A stretch of 63,147 bases of DNA from CAZCCM01 sp964616165 (lineage in GTDB: Bacteria > Bacillota > Clostridia > TANB77 > CAG-508), in NCBI GenBank assembly GCA_964616165.1, contig CAZTTS010000007.1, positions 1 to 63,147 on the forward strand, read 5' to 3'. Made by a program: the position numbers and the translations under genes. How positions within the stretch are numbered: position 1 is the stretch's first letter; each line of letters starts with the position of its first letter. The notes under the pieces are model-generated. The model worked only from the letters and a program-made list of their open reading frames with translations. It had not been told where the DNA came from and ran no database searches. Of the stretch, positions 36,254-44,949 are shown in pieces.

Positions 36254-36388
36254 ATCTTTATTAACAGATAAATATCAACAAAAATATTATTTTTAAAAAA
36301 TATTCTAATAAAATAAGGAAATAAATCTTAAAATAAGATATAATGATTAGTAGGAATAAAAGTTTAGAAACTATGAAAAGGGAAAATC

Positions 36389-37897
36389 ATGATTAACGAA
36401 AAATTAAAAGAATATATAGAAGGAAATATACTTCCTCAATATGAAGAAAATGATGCTGGACATAGCAGAGAACACATTGACTATGTGACAAGGAGAAGCT
36501 TAAAGTTTGCAGAAAAAGTTGATGATGTAAACTTAGATATGGTATATACAACTGCGGCATTTCACGATATTGGACACCATATAGATTCAGACAATCACGA
36601 AAAGGAGTCAGCAAAAATTTTAGAACAAGATGAATTTGTAAGTCAGTATTTTAATGAAGAAGAAAAATTATTAATAAAAGAAGCAATCGAAGATCATAGA
36701 GCTAGTTTAGAAGGAGAACCAAGATCAATTTATGGGAAAATTGTTTCATCTGCGGATAGAATTACATCTTTAGATGAAGTTATTAAGAGAACATTATCAT
36801 ATAGGATTAAAATCAAATATAAGTCTAATATAGACCAAATTATGGACGAGTCATTAGAACACATAAAAAACAAGTTTGGGAATCAAGATGCATATGCTGT
36901 ATCAAAAATGTATTTTGAGGACAAAGCATATATGAATATGTTAAATGAAGCGGCTATTTTAACGAGTGATACTAATAAATTTAGAGAAAAATATATTAAT
37001 GTAAATAATATTGGTGACAGTGAAGAATATATTCAATATGTTTTTAAAGAATTAAGTAAAAACGAAAATTTATCTTTAGATGAACGTTTCTATTTTACGT
37101 ATAATAAATTAATAACAGAAAAATCATTTGAAGAGATAAAAGCTTTCTTAATAGAAAAAAATAATATTAACGAAATGGAATATTACCTAATTGATGTAGA
37201 TCCAGAATTGAGAAAATATGTTGAACAAAATGCTTTTCCAGAATATGAAAAAAATGATGAAGGGCACGGGATGGTTCATATTTCAGAAGTGGTAAAAAGA
37301 TCTTTTGCTTTAAACGAAAGTCAAAAGTTAAATTTAAATCCTAATATAATATATGCAATTGCTGCATATCACGATATAGGTAAACATGTTAATAGTGCCA
37401 TACATGAAAAAATATCTGCTATATTATTTAATCAAGATGAATTTATGAAAAAGTATTTTACTAAAGAAGAAAGAGTATTAATAAAAGCGGCAATAGAAGA
37501 TCATAGGTCTTCAAGAGAAGGTGAGCCTAGAAGTGAATATGGTAAATTAATTTCATCTGCAGATAGAAACACAAGCATTGAAATAGTCTTTTTACGTAGT
37601 TTTTTAGTTGGTAAAGAAAAAATGCCGGAATATACTGTTGAAGATTATTTAGAATTTACATATGAAAGACTTAAAAAAAGATATAGTCAGGAAAAACCCG
37701 AAAATATGTTTTATGAAGATGAAATATATAAGGTTTTTTTAGAAGACATAAGAAAATTATTGCAAGATGAAACTAAATTTAAAGATTTATATTGTAAAAC
37801 TAATGGTATAGATTCTAGACAACAAAGATTAAGACAAGTAGACTTTGTAAAAGAAAATACAGAAAAAGATGATAAAGAAAGAGATAAACATAATTAA
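36389..37897 (+). CDS. Tandem HD-domain phosphohydrolase
   Basis: 502 residues made of two HD domains in the same order. First copy: GH at 24-25, His29, HD at 59-60 (AAFHDIGHHID), EDHRASLEGEPRS near 101-113, SSADR near 120. Second copy: GH at 292-293, HD at 328-329 (AAYHDIGKHVN), EDHRSSREGEPRSEYGK and SSADR. The copies are about 268 residues apart. All metal-binding His/Asp positions appear kept in both. The substrate is unknown; HD enzymes hydrolyse nucleotides or phosphate esters. A TATAAT at 36339-36344 lies upstream. The por operon begins 67 bp downstream. Confidence 0.8.
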   Translation: MINEKLKEYIEGNILPQYEENDAGHSREHIDYVTRRSLKFAEKVDDVNLDMVYTTAAFHDIGHHIDSDNHEKESAKILEQDEFVSQYFNEEEKLLIKEAIEDHRASLEGEPRSIYGKIVSSADRITSLDEVIKRTLSYRIKIKYKSNIDQIMDESLEHIKNKFGNQDAYAVSKMYFEDKAYMNMLNEAAILTSDTNKFREKYINVNNIGDSEEYIQYVFKELSKNENLSLDERFYFTYNKLITEKSFEEIKAFLIEKNNINEMEYYLIDVDPELRKYVEQNAFPEYEKNDEGHGMVHISEVVKRSFALNESQKLNLNPNIIYAIAAYHDIGKHVNSAIHEKISAILFNQDEFMKKYFTKEERVLIKAAIEDHRSSREGEPRSEYGKLISSADRNTSIEIVFLRSFLVGKEKMPEYTVEDYLEFTYERLKKRYSQEKPENMFYEDEIYKVFLEDIRKLLQDETKFKDLYCKTNGIDSRQQRLRQVDFVKENTEKDDKERDKHN

Positions 37898-37964
37898 AAA
37901 ACAATAAAATATGAAAAATTAGATTTAAATATAAAAAATAAAAACAAAAAGCAAAGGAGAAAGA

Positions 37965-38531
37965 ATGATAGAAATTAGATGGCATGGAAGAGGTGGACAA
38001 GGTGCAAAAACAGCATCATTACTTTTGGCAAATGTAGTGTTTGAAAAAGGCAAGTATGTTCAAGGCTTTCCAGAATATGGACCTGAAAGAACAGGTGCAC
38101 CATTAACAGCATATAATAGGATAGCAGATGAAAGAATTTTAATACATTCAAATGTATATAATCCTAATTATGTTGTTGTAGTTGATGAATCATTAATGGG
38201 TTGTATTCCTGTAGAAGATGGATTAAAAGAAGAAGGCGCTATTGTTATTAATACAACTAAAAGTGTAGACAAAATAAAAGAGAAATTAATAAATAAAAAT
38301 CTTAAAGTGTATACTATAGCGGCTGATGATATAGCATTAAAAAATATAGGAAGAGCAATTCCCAATACTGTAATGTTAGCAGCAGTAGTTAAGATAGCGG
38401 GCTTAATAGAAAAAGAAGAATTTTTTGAAATAATGGAAACATCAATGGAAAAACAATTTGCTAATAAAAGAGAAGTTATAGCAGGAAATATGGAAGCTAT
38501 AAAAGAAGCTTGGGAATCGGTAGGTGAATAA
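37965..38531 (+). CDS. porG: 2-oxoacid:ferredoxin oxidoreductase gamma subunit
   Basis: 188 residues. The gamma subunit motif IEIRWHGRGGQGAKTAS at the start and YGPERTGAP are typical; it helps bind CoA. It is the first gene of a four-gene heterotetramer operon in order gamma, delta, alpha, beta. The complex oxidises pyruvate, or a related 2-oxoacid such as 2-oxoisovalerate, to acyl-CoA and reduced ferredoxin. The ribosome site AAGGAG is upstream. The substrate cannot be fixed from sequence alone, so the por names are provisional. Confidence 0.92.
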   Translation: MIEIRWHGRGGQGAKTASLLLANVVFEKGKYVQGFPEYGPERTGAPLTAYNRIADERILIHSNVYNPNYVVVVDESLMGCIPVEDGLKEEGAIVINTTKSVDKIKEKLINKNLKVYTIAADDIALKNIGRAIPNTVMLAAVVKIAGLIEKEEFFEIMETSMEKQFANKREVIAGNMEAIKEAWESVGE

Positions 38532-38532
38532 T

Positions 38533-38835
38533 ATGGAGTGTGATTTAATAAAACATAAAGCTTGGGATCAGATTACAAAGGCGGGTGAGATTGATGAACC
38601 TGGAAATTCAATGAAATTTACTACAGGTGACTGGAGAGTTATAATGCCTAAGTGGGATCCAGAAGTCTGTAAACAATGTGGCCTATGTTGGCCAGTTTGC
38701 CCTGAAAATGCAATAACAGTTAATAAAGAAAGTGGACTTTTAACTCATTTTGATTATGATTATTGCAAGGGTTGTGGAATCTGTGCTAAAGTGTGTCCTT
38801 TTGGCGCAATAGAAATGATAAAGCCAGAAGAATAG
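38533..38835 (+). CDS. porD: 2-oxoacid:ferredoxin oxidoreductase delta (ferredoxin-like) subunit
   Basis: 100 residues from ATG 38533, served by AGGTGA at 38522-38527; an in-frame GTG at 38524 overlaps that site and is rejected. Two cluster motifs, CKQCGLCWPVCP and CKGCGICAKVCP, hold two [4Fe-4S] clusters that pass electrons from the catalytic beta subunit to external ferredoxin. The start lies one base after the gamma stop. Confidence 0.93.
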   Translation: MECDLIKHKAWDQITKAGEIDEPGNSMKFTTGDWRVIMPKWDPEVCKQCGLCWPVCPENAITVNKESGLLTHFDYDYCKGCGICAKVCPFGAIEMIKPEE

Positions 38836-38843
38836 GAGTAAAA

Positions 38844-40013
38844 ATGATTAAAGAAAGATTAAGTGGAAATGAAGCAATTGCATATGCGATGAAACAAATA
38901 AATCCTGATGTAGTACCAGCATTTCCTATAACACCATCAACAGAAATACCTCAAAATTTTGCTAATTTTGTAGCAAATGGTGAAGTTGATACAAATTTTA
39001 TAACAGTAGAAAGCGAGCATTCAGCAATGTCTGCTGCAATAGGTTCAGCATTGTCAGGTGCAAGAACAATGACAGCTACATCTGCAAATGGTCTTGCATA
39101 TATGTGGGAGATGCTACATATTGCATCATCAATGAGAGCACCAATAGTAATGGGAGTAGTGAACAGAGCAATATCTGGCCCATTAAATATACATAATGAT
39201 CATTCAGATTCTATGGGTGCAAAAGATTTAGGTTGGATGCAGATGTATTCTGAAACAAATCAAGAAGCATATGATAATTTTATAATGGCAACTAAAATAA
39301 CTACAGAAGTAGGATTGCCTATTATGGTATGTCAAGATGGATTTATAACATCACATTCAGTTGAGAATATTGAACTTTTAGATGATGATGTTGTTAAAAA
39401 ATTTGTTGGTGAATATAAATATGATACCAATCTACTGGAAAAACCAATAACAGTTGGAACTTTAGATTTACCAGATTTTTTAATGGAACATAAGAAACAA
39501 CAAGATGAAGCAATGCAAAATTCAGTAGCAGTTTTTGAAAAGGTGTTTAAAGAATTTGAAGAAATTTCTGGAAGAAAGTATGACTTTATTGAAAAATATT
39601 ATATGGATGATGCAGAGAAAGTTATTGTTATCTTAAATTCAACTGCTGGAACTGCAAAATCATTAATAAACAAATTAAGAGAAAAAGGTGAAAAAGTAGG
39701 ACTATTAAAAATAAGAGTATTTAGACCTTTTATGGGAGAATTGATAGCAAAAGAATTAAAATCAATAAAAGCAGTAGCTATATTAGATAAATCAACATCA
39801 ATTAATAATGCTGGAAGCTCAATATATACTGATGTAACTTCAGGAATGTTTACAGCAAATATTCATATACCAATGGTAAACTATATTTATGGTATTGGTG
39901 GTAGAGATGTTAAAGAAGATGACATAAAGAAAGTTTTCGATGATTTAGAACTTATTAAAGAAAAAGGACAAGTAGAAAATCCTTATAGATATTTAGGATT
40001 GAGAGGTGTATAA
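38844..40013 (+). CDS. porA: 2-oxoacid:ferredoxin oxidoreductase alpha subunit
   Basis: 389 residues from ATG 38844 with AGGAG upstream; a longer frame starting inside porD at 38793 lacks a ribosome site. It carries the pyrimidine-binding domain residues for thiamine diphosphate: GNEAIAYAMKQINPDVVPAFPITPSTEI, and TVESEHSAMSAAIGSALSGAR with the catalytic Glu. The stop shares bases with the beta start (TAATG). Confidence 0.94.
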   Translation: MIKERLSGNEAIAYAMKQINPDVVPAFPITPSTEIPQNFANFVANGEVDTNFITVESEHSAMSAAIGSALSGARTMTATSANGLAYMWEMLHIASSMRAPIVMGVVNRAISGPLNIHNDHSDSMGAKDLGWMQMYSETNQEAYDNFIMATKITTEVGLPIMVCQDGFITSHSVENIELLDDDVVKKFVGEYKYDTNLLEKPITVGTLDLPDFLMEHKKQQDEAMQNSVAVFEKVFKEFEEISGRKYDFIEKYYMDDAEKVIVILNSTAGTAKSLINKLREKGEKVGLLKIRVFRPFMGELIAKELKSIKAVAILDKSTSINNAGSSIYTDVTSGMFTANIHIPMVNYIYGIGGRDVKEDDIKKVFDDLELIKEKGQVENPYRYLGLRGV

Positions 40014-40981
40014 TGGCATTTAATTTAAAAGATACAATAATTAAAACTGATTCAAGATTTACAGGTGGACATAGAATGTGTGCTGGATGTGGAGTACCCC
40101 CTGTTATTAGAATGATATTAAGAGCAGTAAAACCTGAAGATAAGGTTGTAGTTGGCAATGCAACAGGATGTTTAGAAGTTGCATCAACAATTTATCCTTA
40201 TACATCTTGGAAAGACTCATATATTCATACAGCATTTGGTTCTGCTGCAGCAACTTTATCTGGAGTTGAATCTGCATATGAAGTTTTAAAAAGAAAAGGT
40301 AAAATAGCAGAATCAGAAATTACTAAATTTATAGTTTTTGGTGGTGATGGTGGCACATATGATATCGGCCTTCAAAGCTTATCTGGAGCAATGGAAAGAG
40401 GTCATGATATGCTTTATGTTTGTTATGACAATGGTGGATATATGAATACTGGTATTCAAAGATCATCAGCAACACCTCAGTTTGCTCATACAACTACATC
40501 TCCTGCCGGAAGTGTGATTCCAGGAAAATTAGAATTAAGAAAAGATTTAACTGGCGTTATGGTAGCGCATAATTTACCATATGTTGCTCAAACTGCAGCT
40601 ATTTTAAATTTTGCAGATCTTCATACAAAGGCAGAAAAAGCAATATATACAAAAGGCGCAACTTTCTTAAATGTTTTTGCACCTTGCCCAAGAGGTTGGA
40701 GATACGACGAATCTGAATTAATGAATTTAAACAAATTAGCAGTTGATACTTGTTATTGGCCACTATATGAAGTTGTAAATGGAGTTTACAAAATAACATA
40801 TAAACCTCCAAAAAAACTTCCTATAGAAGACTTTTTAAAACCTCAAGGAAGATTTAAACATTTATTTACTCCAGAATATGAACATTTAATTGCAGAAATA
40901 CAAAAAGTTGTAGACTTTAATTGGCAAAAACTACAGGATTTAGAAGAGATGACCAATAAAAGAATTCCAGAAGTAAAATAA
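40013..40981 (+). CDS. porB: 2-oxoacid:ferredoxin oxidoreductase beta subunit
   Basis: 322 residues. It binds thiamine diphosphate through GDGGTYDIG and ends that motif near YDNGGYMNTG. Cys residues in MCAGCG and GNATGCLEV plus a later Cys (APCPRGW) fit the [4Fe-4S] cluster of POR beta subunits. It completes the porGDAB operon and is followed by a terminator. With the Suf system and ferredoxin in this window, it indicates a fermentative, ferredoxin-based metabolism. Confidence 0.95.
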   Translation: MAFNLKDTIIKTDSRFTGGHRMCAGCGVPPVIRMILRAVKPEDKVVVGNATGCLEVASTIYPYTSWKDSYIHTAFGSAAATLSGVESAYEVLKRKGKIAESEITKFIVFGGDGGTYDIGLQSLSGAMERGHDMLYVCYDNGGYMNTGIQRSSATPQFAHTTTSPAGSVIPGKLELRKDLTGVMVAHNLPYVAQTAAILNFADLHTKAEKAIYTKGATFLNVFAPCPRGWRYDESELMNLNKLAVDTCYWPLYEVVNGVYKITYKPPKKLPIEDFLKPQGRFKHLFTPEYEHLIAEIQKVVDFNWQKLQDLEEMTNKRIPEVK

Positions 40982-41073
40982 ATTAATATTTTTTAAAATT
41001 CAGCTAAATAAAATATTAATTATAAAAATGTTATAAAGAAGAGATAACAAAGAAAATAAAGAATAGACAATAA

Positions 41074-41101
41074 AAAATCAACCTTAGCTGGTTGATTTTT
41101 T
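41074..41101 (+). terminator. Terminator of porGDAB
   Basis: A 10-bp stem (41074-41083 with 41090-41099), 6-nt loop and T-run 41096-41101. Its 3' arm includes the -35 of the tRNA-Arg promoter. Confidence 0.8.
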
Positions 41102-41120
41102 CATGTTCCCTCAGTATAAT
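41092..41120 (+). promoter_or_regulatory. Promoter of tRNA-Arg
   Basis: TTGATT (41092-41097), 17-bp spacer, TATAAT (41115-41120), 8 bp before the tRNA. The -35 lies within the por terminator stem. Confidence 0.75.
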
Positions 41121-41128
41121 TAATATAT

Positions 41129-41205
41129 GCACCTGTAGCTTAATTGAATAGAGCATTCGGCTACGAACCGAAAGGTTGGGGGTTTGACTCCCTCCAGGTG
41201 CACCA
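41129..41205 (+). tRNA. tRNA-Arg (anticodon ACG)
   Basis: Acceptor GCACCTG pairs with CAGGTGC. The anticodon stem TTCGG/CCGAA encloses loop CTACGAA, giving anticodon ACG (read as ICG after deamination). The T-arm GGGGGTTTGACTCCC is present. CCA is encoded (41203-41205). Confidence 0.95.
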
Positions 41206-41322
41206 TAAAAGCTTTTAGTTTAATTACTAGAAGTTTTTATTTGTTTTTCTATGCTTTGAATTTTAGAGGTGGAAAATACAAAAAAAGATAAAGTTGTAAT
41301 AAAATAAAAGCAAACAAAATTA

Positions 41323-41359
41323 AAAATATCACCTATTATATGTTAATTGGTGATATTTT
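41323..41359 (-). terminator. Terminator for the acpP-tRNA-Lys direction
   Basis: An 11-bp stem (41323-41333 with 41349-41359) directly after the tRNA-Lys 3' end on the minus strand. Read on that strand it is followed by a T-rich stretch. Confidence 0.65.
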
Positions 41360-41434
41360 GGTGGATCATGAGGGATTCGAACCCGCGACCTTGGCATTAA
41401 GAGTGCCCTGCTCTACCAGCTGAGCTAATGATCC
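41359..41434 (-). tRNA. tRNA-Lys (anticodon CTT)
   Basis: On the minus strand the acceptor GGATCAT pairs with ATGATCC, with discriminator A and encoded CCA. The D-arm is TAGCTCAGCTGGTAGAGC. The anticodon loop CTCTTAA gives CTT. The outermost anticodon-stem pair is a mismatch. It lies downstream of acpP on the same strand. Confidence 0.92.
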
Positions 41435-41442
41435 ATATAAGA

Positions 41443-41470
41443 AATGGCTTCGTTGAAGCCATTCTTTTTT
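41443..41470. terminator. Hairpin between tRNA-Lys and acpP
   Basis: A perfect 9-bp stem (41443-41451 with 41455-41463) with 3-nt loop. The T-run is on the plus-strand side (41465-41470), so it would best stop plus-strand transcription coming from tRNA-Arg. On the minus strand it sits after acpP and may act weakly. Confidence 0.55.
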
Positions 41471-41488
41471 CTTTGATTTATAGTTCTA

Positions 41489-41728
41489 TTAAACTTGTTC
41501 AGCAATATAGTCAACTACGTCTTTAACAGTTATTGCTTTTTCGACTTCTTCGTCTGGAATTTCAATATCAAAAGCTTCCTCTAAAGCCATGATTAATTCT
41601 ACTATATCTAGAGAATCTGCTCCTAAGTCATCTAAAAATGTTGCTTCATTAGTTACGGCTTCTTCTGCAACTCCTAGTTGGTCTACTATTACGCCTTTAA
41701 CTTTTTCAAAAATTTCTTCAGTTCCCAC
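41489..41728 (-). CDS. acpP: Acyl carrier protein
   Basis: 79 residues, strongly acidic. It carries growing fatty acids on a 4'-phosphopantetheine attached to Ser39 in LGADSLDIVEL, placed there by AcpS. The start is GTG at 41728 with ribosome site GGGAGG on the minus strand. It stands alone, away from any fab gene, between tRNA-Lys and a strong promoter. ACP genes are usually inside fatty acid operons, so this solitary setting is notable but not unique. Confidence 0.96.
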   Translation of the reverse strand: MGTEEIFEKVKGVIVDQLGVAEEAVTNEATFLDDLGADSLDIVELIMALEEAFDIEIPDEEVEKAITVKDVVDYIAEQV

Positions 41729-41757
41729 TTTATCCTCCCTTTTTTTACCTATATTTA

Positions 41758-41785
41758 ATTATAATAGTTAAATATAAAGTGTCAA
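41758..41785 (-). promoter_or_regulatory. Strong promoter of acpP
   Basis: On the minus strand, perfect TTGACA (41785-41780) and TATAAT (41763-41758) with a 16-bp spacer. Confidence 0.8.
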
Positions 41786-41992
41786 GTATTATGATATATT
41801 TTATTGTATATGTATATTAAGTATAATGTCAACAAATATATTTAAATATAAATTTTTTAAGATAAACGGGCTTTTGTTATAGATATTTATGTTATCTAGG
41901 TTACAAATTATTTTCAAATAATAAAAAGAATAGAAACAATACTATGAGTATAATATAATTAAACTTAGTAACTAATATATAGGAGATTTATA

Positions 41993-42316
41993 ATGGAAGA
42001 TAAGTTATTGGTATTTTTAACATCTAAAGGAATGACAGAAAATAGAAGTCAAGAAGTAATTGTTAAACTTAAAAGACATGAAGATATTTTTAATGAGTTT
42101 GTAAAATCTATACAGGGAGATAAATTTATATATAATGAGGATAGTCCAGTTTTTGTTGAAAATTACACGGCTGCTTCACTTAAAAAGATAGTAGGAGGTA
42201 AATTAAGTGATTTAGGTGTTTATAATTACCTTATATATTTAAGAGAAAAACCTGAAGAAGCAAAAGAAAACTTAGCAAAAGGATTGCCTAATAAAGATTC
42301 AAAATTTAAGAATTAA
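41993..42316 (+). CDS. Small conserved-looking protein, unknown
   Basis: 107 residues, soluble, no membrane segment. Mixed charge with a regular helix-rich pattern (EVIVKLKRHEDIFNEFVKSI). No domain is recognised. AGGAG precedes the ATG and a TATAAT lies at 41949-41954, so it appears to be a genuine, separately transcribed gene. It is followed by about 200 bp of AT-rich spacer. Confidence 0.55.
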   Translation: MEDKLLVFLTSKGMTENRSQEVIVKLKRHEDIFNEFVKSIQGDKFIYNEDSPVFVENYTAASLKKIVGGKLSDLGVYNYLIYLREKPEEAKENLAKGLPNKDSKFKN

Positions 42317-42412
42317 GTTAGTATAAAAAAACATTTTGCAAACAAAAAATAACAAAGCTCATTATTATATTGAATAATATATCTTTTTATTATAAAATCA
42401 AATATACTTTAA

Positions 42413-42445
42413 AATTGTAATTAAAAGTAATGTTTAATTACAATT
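42413..42445. promoter_or_regulatory. Inverted repeat upstream of the HD-GYP gene
   Basis: Perfect 13-bp arms (42413-42425 and 42433-42445) around a 7-nt centre, with no T-run after. It lies just before two TATAAT hexamers (42449-42454 and 42459-42464), so an operator overlapping a promoter is more likely than a terminator. Confidence 0.5.
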
Positions 42446-42521
42446 AAATATAATTAAGTATAATTACTTATAGAAAAAACAATATAAAAAATAAATAAAA
42501 ATTACCTAAGGAGGTATTTTT

Positions 42522-43664
42522 GTGAGAATAAAAGAATCAAAAAGAATAGCTCAAGTTAAAAAAGGACAAAGGAAAGTTATATTAATTGATGATGAACCTG
42601 GAATATTAGATTCTATAGCTGTATTTTTAGAAAGAGCAGGTTTTTATGTAGAGGGCTATAATGATCCAATCGCAGGAATAGAAGCAATTAGAAATGACTA
42701 TTTTGATGTGTTAGTTTTAGACTTTTTAATGACTCCAATACATGGAGATACAGTTGTAGAAAGAATCAGAGAATTTAATGATGAACTATATATTATACTT
42801 TTAACAGGACATCAAGATTTAGCACCACCTTTAGATACAATAAAAAGATTAGATATCCAAGGATATTGTGAAAAAACAGATAAATTTGATCAATTATTAT
42901 TATTAATTGAATCAGCAGTTAAATCTTTAGTACAAAAAGAAACAATACAAGATATTAATGATGAGTTAAGAGATCAACAAGAAAAATTAAAACAAGCATA
43001 TTTAGATACTATAGAAGTTTTAAGACATACAGTTGAAGTTAAAGACATATATACTGTTGGTCATTCTGAAAGAGTTTCAAAATATTCAGTATTAATGGGT
43101 AAAGAAATGGGTCTTTCTGAAGAAGAATTAAAAATCTTAGAAGTTGGTGGATTATTCCATGATATTGGGAAAATAGGGATACCTGATGGTATTTTAACTA
43201 AAGCTGCTAAACTATCAGATGAAGAATATTCTGAAATAAAAAACCATCCAGCTATTGGTGTACACATTTTATCTGCTGCAGAGGTATTTAAAGAAATGAT
43301 GCCAATTGTTCTGTATCATCATGAAAGATGGGATGGAAAAGGGTATCCTAAACAATTAAAAGGTGAGGCAATTCCTAAACTTGCTAGAATTGCGGCAGTT
43401 GCTGATGCTTTTGATGCTATGACTTCAAGTAGAGCATATAGAAAAGCATTAGATTTGAGTGTTGCAACAGAAGAAATTGAAAGAAATTTAGGTACACAAT
43501 TTGATCCAGAAGCAGGAGGAGTAATGCTTGATCTTTTGAAGAATAATCCAAAAGAAGTTTTAAAAATACATTCAATTAAGTCGAAAGAAGTAGAAAATAA
43601 ACCAGAAAAAACTATGGCAGAAATAGAAAATGAGAGCAGAATAAAAAATGGAGAAAACAAATAA
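42522..43664 (+). CDS. Response regulator with HD-GYP domain (cyclic di-GMP phosphodiesterase)
   Basis: 380 residues from GTG 42522, preceded by AAGGAGG. Receiver domain with DDE pocket (23-25) and phospho-acceptor Asp67 (VLDFLMTP). A coiled-coil linker (about 145-170) leads to an HD-GYP domain with VGHSERV, GLFHDIGKIGIPD, HPAIG, HHERWDGKGYP and ADAFDAMTSSRAYR. These are RpfG-type enzymes that break down cyclic di-GMP, in balance with GGDEF cyclases such as the one at 6001. Its kinase partner is not obvious here. prfA follows after 26 bp. Confidence 0.93.
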   Translation: MRIKESKRIAQVKKGQRKVILIDDEPGILDSIAVFLERAGFYVEGYNDPIAGIEAIRNDYFDVLVLDFLMTPIHGDTVVERIREFNDELYIILLTGHQDLAPPLDTIKRLDIQGYCEKTDKFDQLLLLIESAVKSLVQKETIQDINDELRDQQEKLKQAYLDTIEVLRHTVEVKDIYTVGHSERVSKYSVLMGKEMGLSEEELKILEVGGLFHDIGKIGIPDGILTKAAKLSDEEYSEIKNHPAIGVHILSAAEVFKEMMPIVLYHHERWDGKGYPKQLKGEAIPKLARIAAVADAFDAMTSSRAYRKALDLSVATEEIERNLGTQFDPEAGGVMLDLLKNNPKEVLKIHSIKSKEVENKPEKTMAEIENESRIKNGENK

Positions 43665-43690
43665 AAGACAGAAGGGATAATTATCAATAA

Positions 43691-44752
43691 ATGTTTGAAA
43701 AATTAGAAGAAATAGATAAAAGATATGAAGAAATAAGTAAACTTGTTTCAGATCCTGAAGTTATTCGTGATAATCAAAGATTTGCAGAATTAATGATTGA
43801 ATATAAAGAATTAGAAGAAACTGTGAATAAATTTCGTGAATATAAAGAAATGACGAAGAAAAATGAAGAAGCAGAAAATCTTTTGTCTGATCCAGAATTA
43901 AAAGAATTAGCATCAATAGAATATGAAGAAACTAAAATAAAAAAAGAAGAAATAGAAGAAGAATTAAAAGAAATGTTACTTCCTAAAGATATTGATGATA
44001 ATAAAAATGTTATTATTGAAATAAGGGCAGGAGCGGGTGGAGAAGAAGCTGCTCTTTTTGCTGGTGTATTGTTTAGAATGTATTCAATGTATGCAGAAAC
44101 AAAACATTGGATAATAGAAATATTATATGAGAATGAAACAGGTTTAGGAGGATATAAAGAAATATCTTTTATGGTAACAGGGAAAGGTGCATATAGTAGA
44201 TTAAAATATGAATCTGGTGTTCATAGAGTTCAAAGAGTGCCTGAAACTGAAAGTAGTGGTAGGGTCCATACTTCAACTGTAACTGTTGCAGTATTACCTG
44301 AAGCAGAAGAGGTTGATATTGATATTAACATCGAAGATATAAGAGTAGATACATATAGAGCATCTGGAGCAGGTGGTCAACATGTTAACAAAACATCTTC
44401 AGCTGTTAGATTAACACATATACCAACAGGAATAGTTGTTGAATGTCAGAGTGGCAGATCACAGCTAAAAAATAGAGAAACTGCAATGACAATGTTAAGA
44501 AGTAGACTTTATGAACAAGAACAAGCCAAACTTGATAAAGAATATGCATCTCAAAGAAAGTCTCAAGTTGGTTCTGGTGATAGAAGTGAAAAGATAAGAA
44601 CATATAACTATCCTCAAGGCAGAATTACAGATCATAGAATTGGAGAATCAGTATATAAATTTGAAGATTTTTTAAATGGAGACATTGATGAACTAATAGA
44701 TTTATTAGCAGCACATAGAAGAGCAGAAATGTTAGCTAGTTCTGAGAGTTAA
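43691..44752 (+). CDS. prfA: Peptide chain release factor 1
   Basis: 353 residues. It reads UAA and UAG stop codons and triggers peptide release. The codon-recognition tripeptide is PET in QRVPETESSGR, as in other Firmicutes. The catalytic GGQ is at 228-230 (SGAGGQHVNKTSS). The GAGGEEAALFAG segment is typical. The ribosome site AAGGGA is rather far from the ATG. A terminator follows. Confidence 0.97.
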   Translation: MFEKLEEIDKRYEEISKLVSDPEVIRDNQRFAELMIEYKELEETVNKFREYKEMTKKNEEAENLLSDPELKELASIEYEETKIKKEEIEEELKEMLLPKDIDDNKNVIIEIRAGAGGEEAALFAGVLFRMYSMYAETKHWIIEILYENETGLGGYKEISFMVTGKGAYSRLKYESGVHRVQRVPETESSGRVHTSTVTVAVLPEAEEVDIDINIEDIRVDTYRASGAGGQHVNKTSSAVRLTHIPTGIVVECQSGRSQLKNRETAMTMLRSRLYEQEQAKLDKEYASQRKSQVGSGDRSEKIRTYNYPQGRITDHRIGESVYKFEDFLNGDIDELIDLLAAHRRAEMLASSES

Positions 44753-44835
44753 TAAAAAATATATTTTACGTAAAGAGCAATACATATAAACACAACATAA
44801 TAAAGAAAAAGAAAAAGGAAACAATATATAAAAAG

Positions 44836-44867
44836 ATAATGAGGTAAACTCATTATTTTTTGTTTTT
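44836..44867 (+). terminator. Terminator of prfA
   Basis: An 8-bp stem (44836-44843 with 44849-44856), 5-nt loop, T-run from 44856. Confidence 0.75.
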
Positions 44868-44920
44868 GCATATTTTAAATACATTTTACATTTTTTTATA
44901 TAGAGAATATCTTCTAAATA

Positions 44921-44929
44921 TGATATACT
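44921..44929 (+). promoter_or_regulatory. Extended -10 promoter of pcrA
   Basis: TGA followed by TATACT (44924-44929), 20 bp before the start codon. The -35 is poor. The same TGATATACT string occurs before 4902 and before lemA. Confidence 0.55.
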
Positions 44930-44949
44930 TTTAGCGGTAGGAGAAAAAA

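Noticed and set aside
41589..41771. Plus-strand open frame over acpP
   Set aside because: Antisense to a clear acyl carrier protein gene; no ribosome site or conserved motif.
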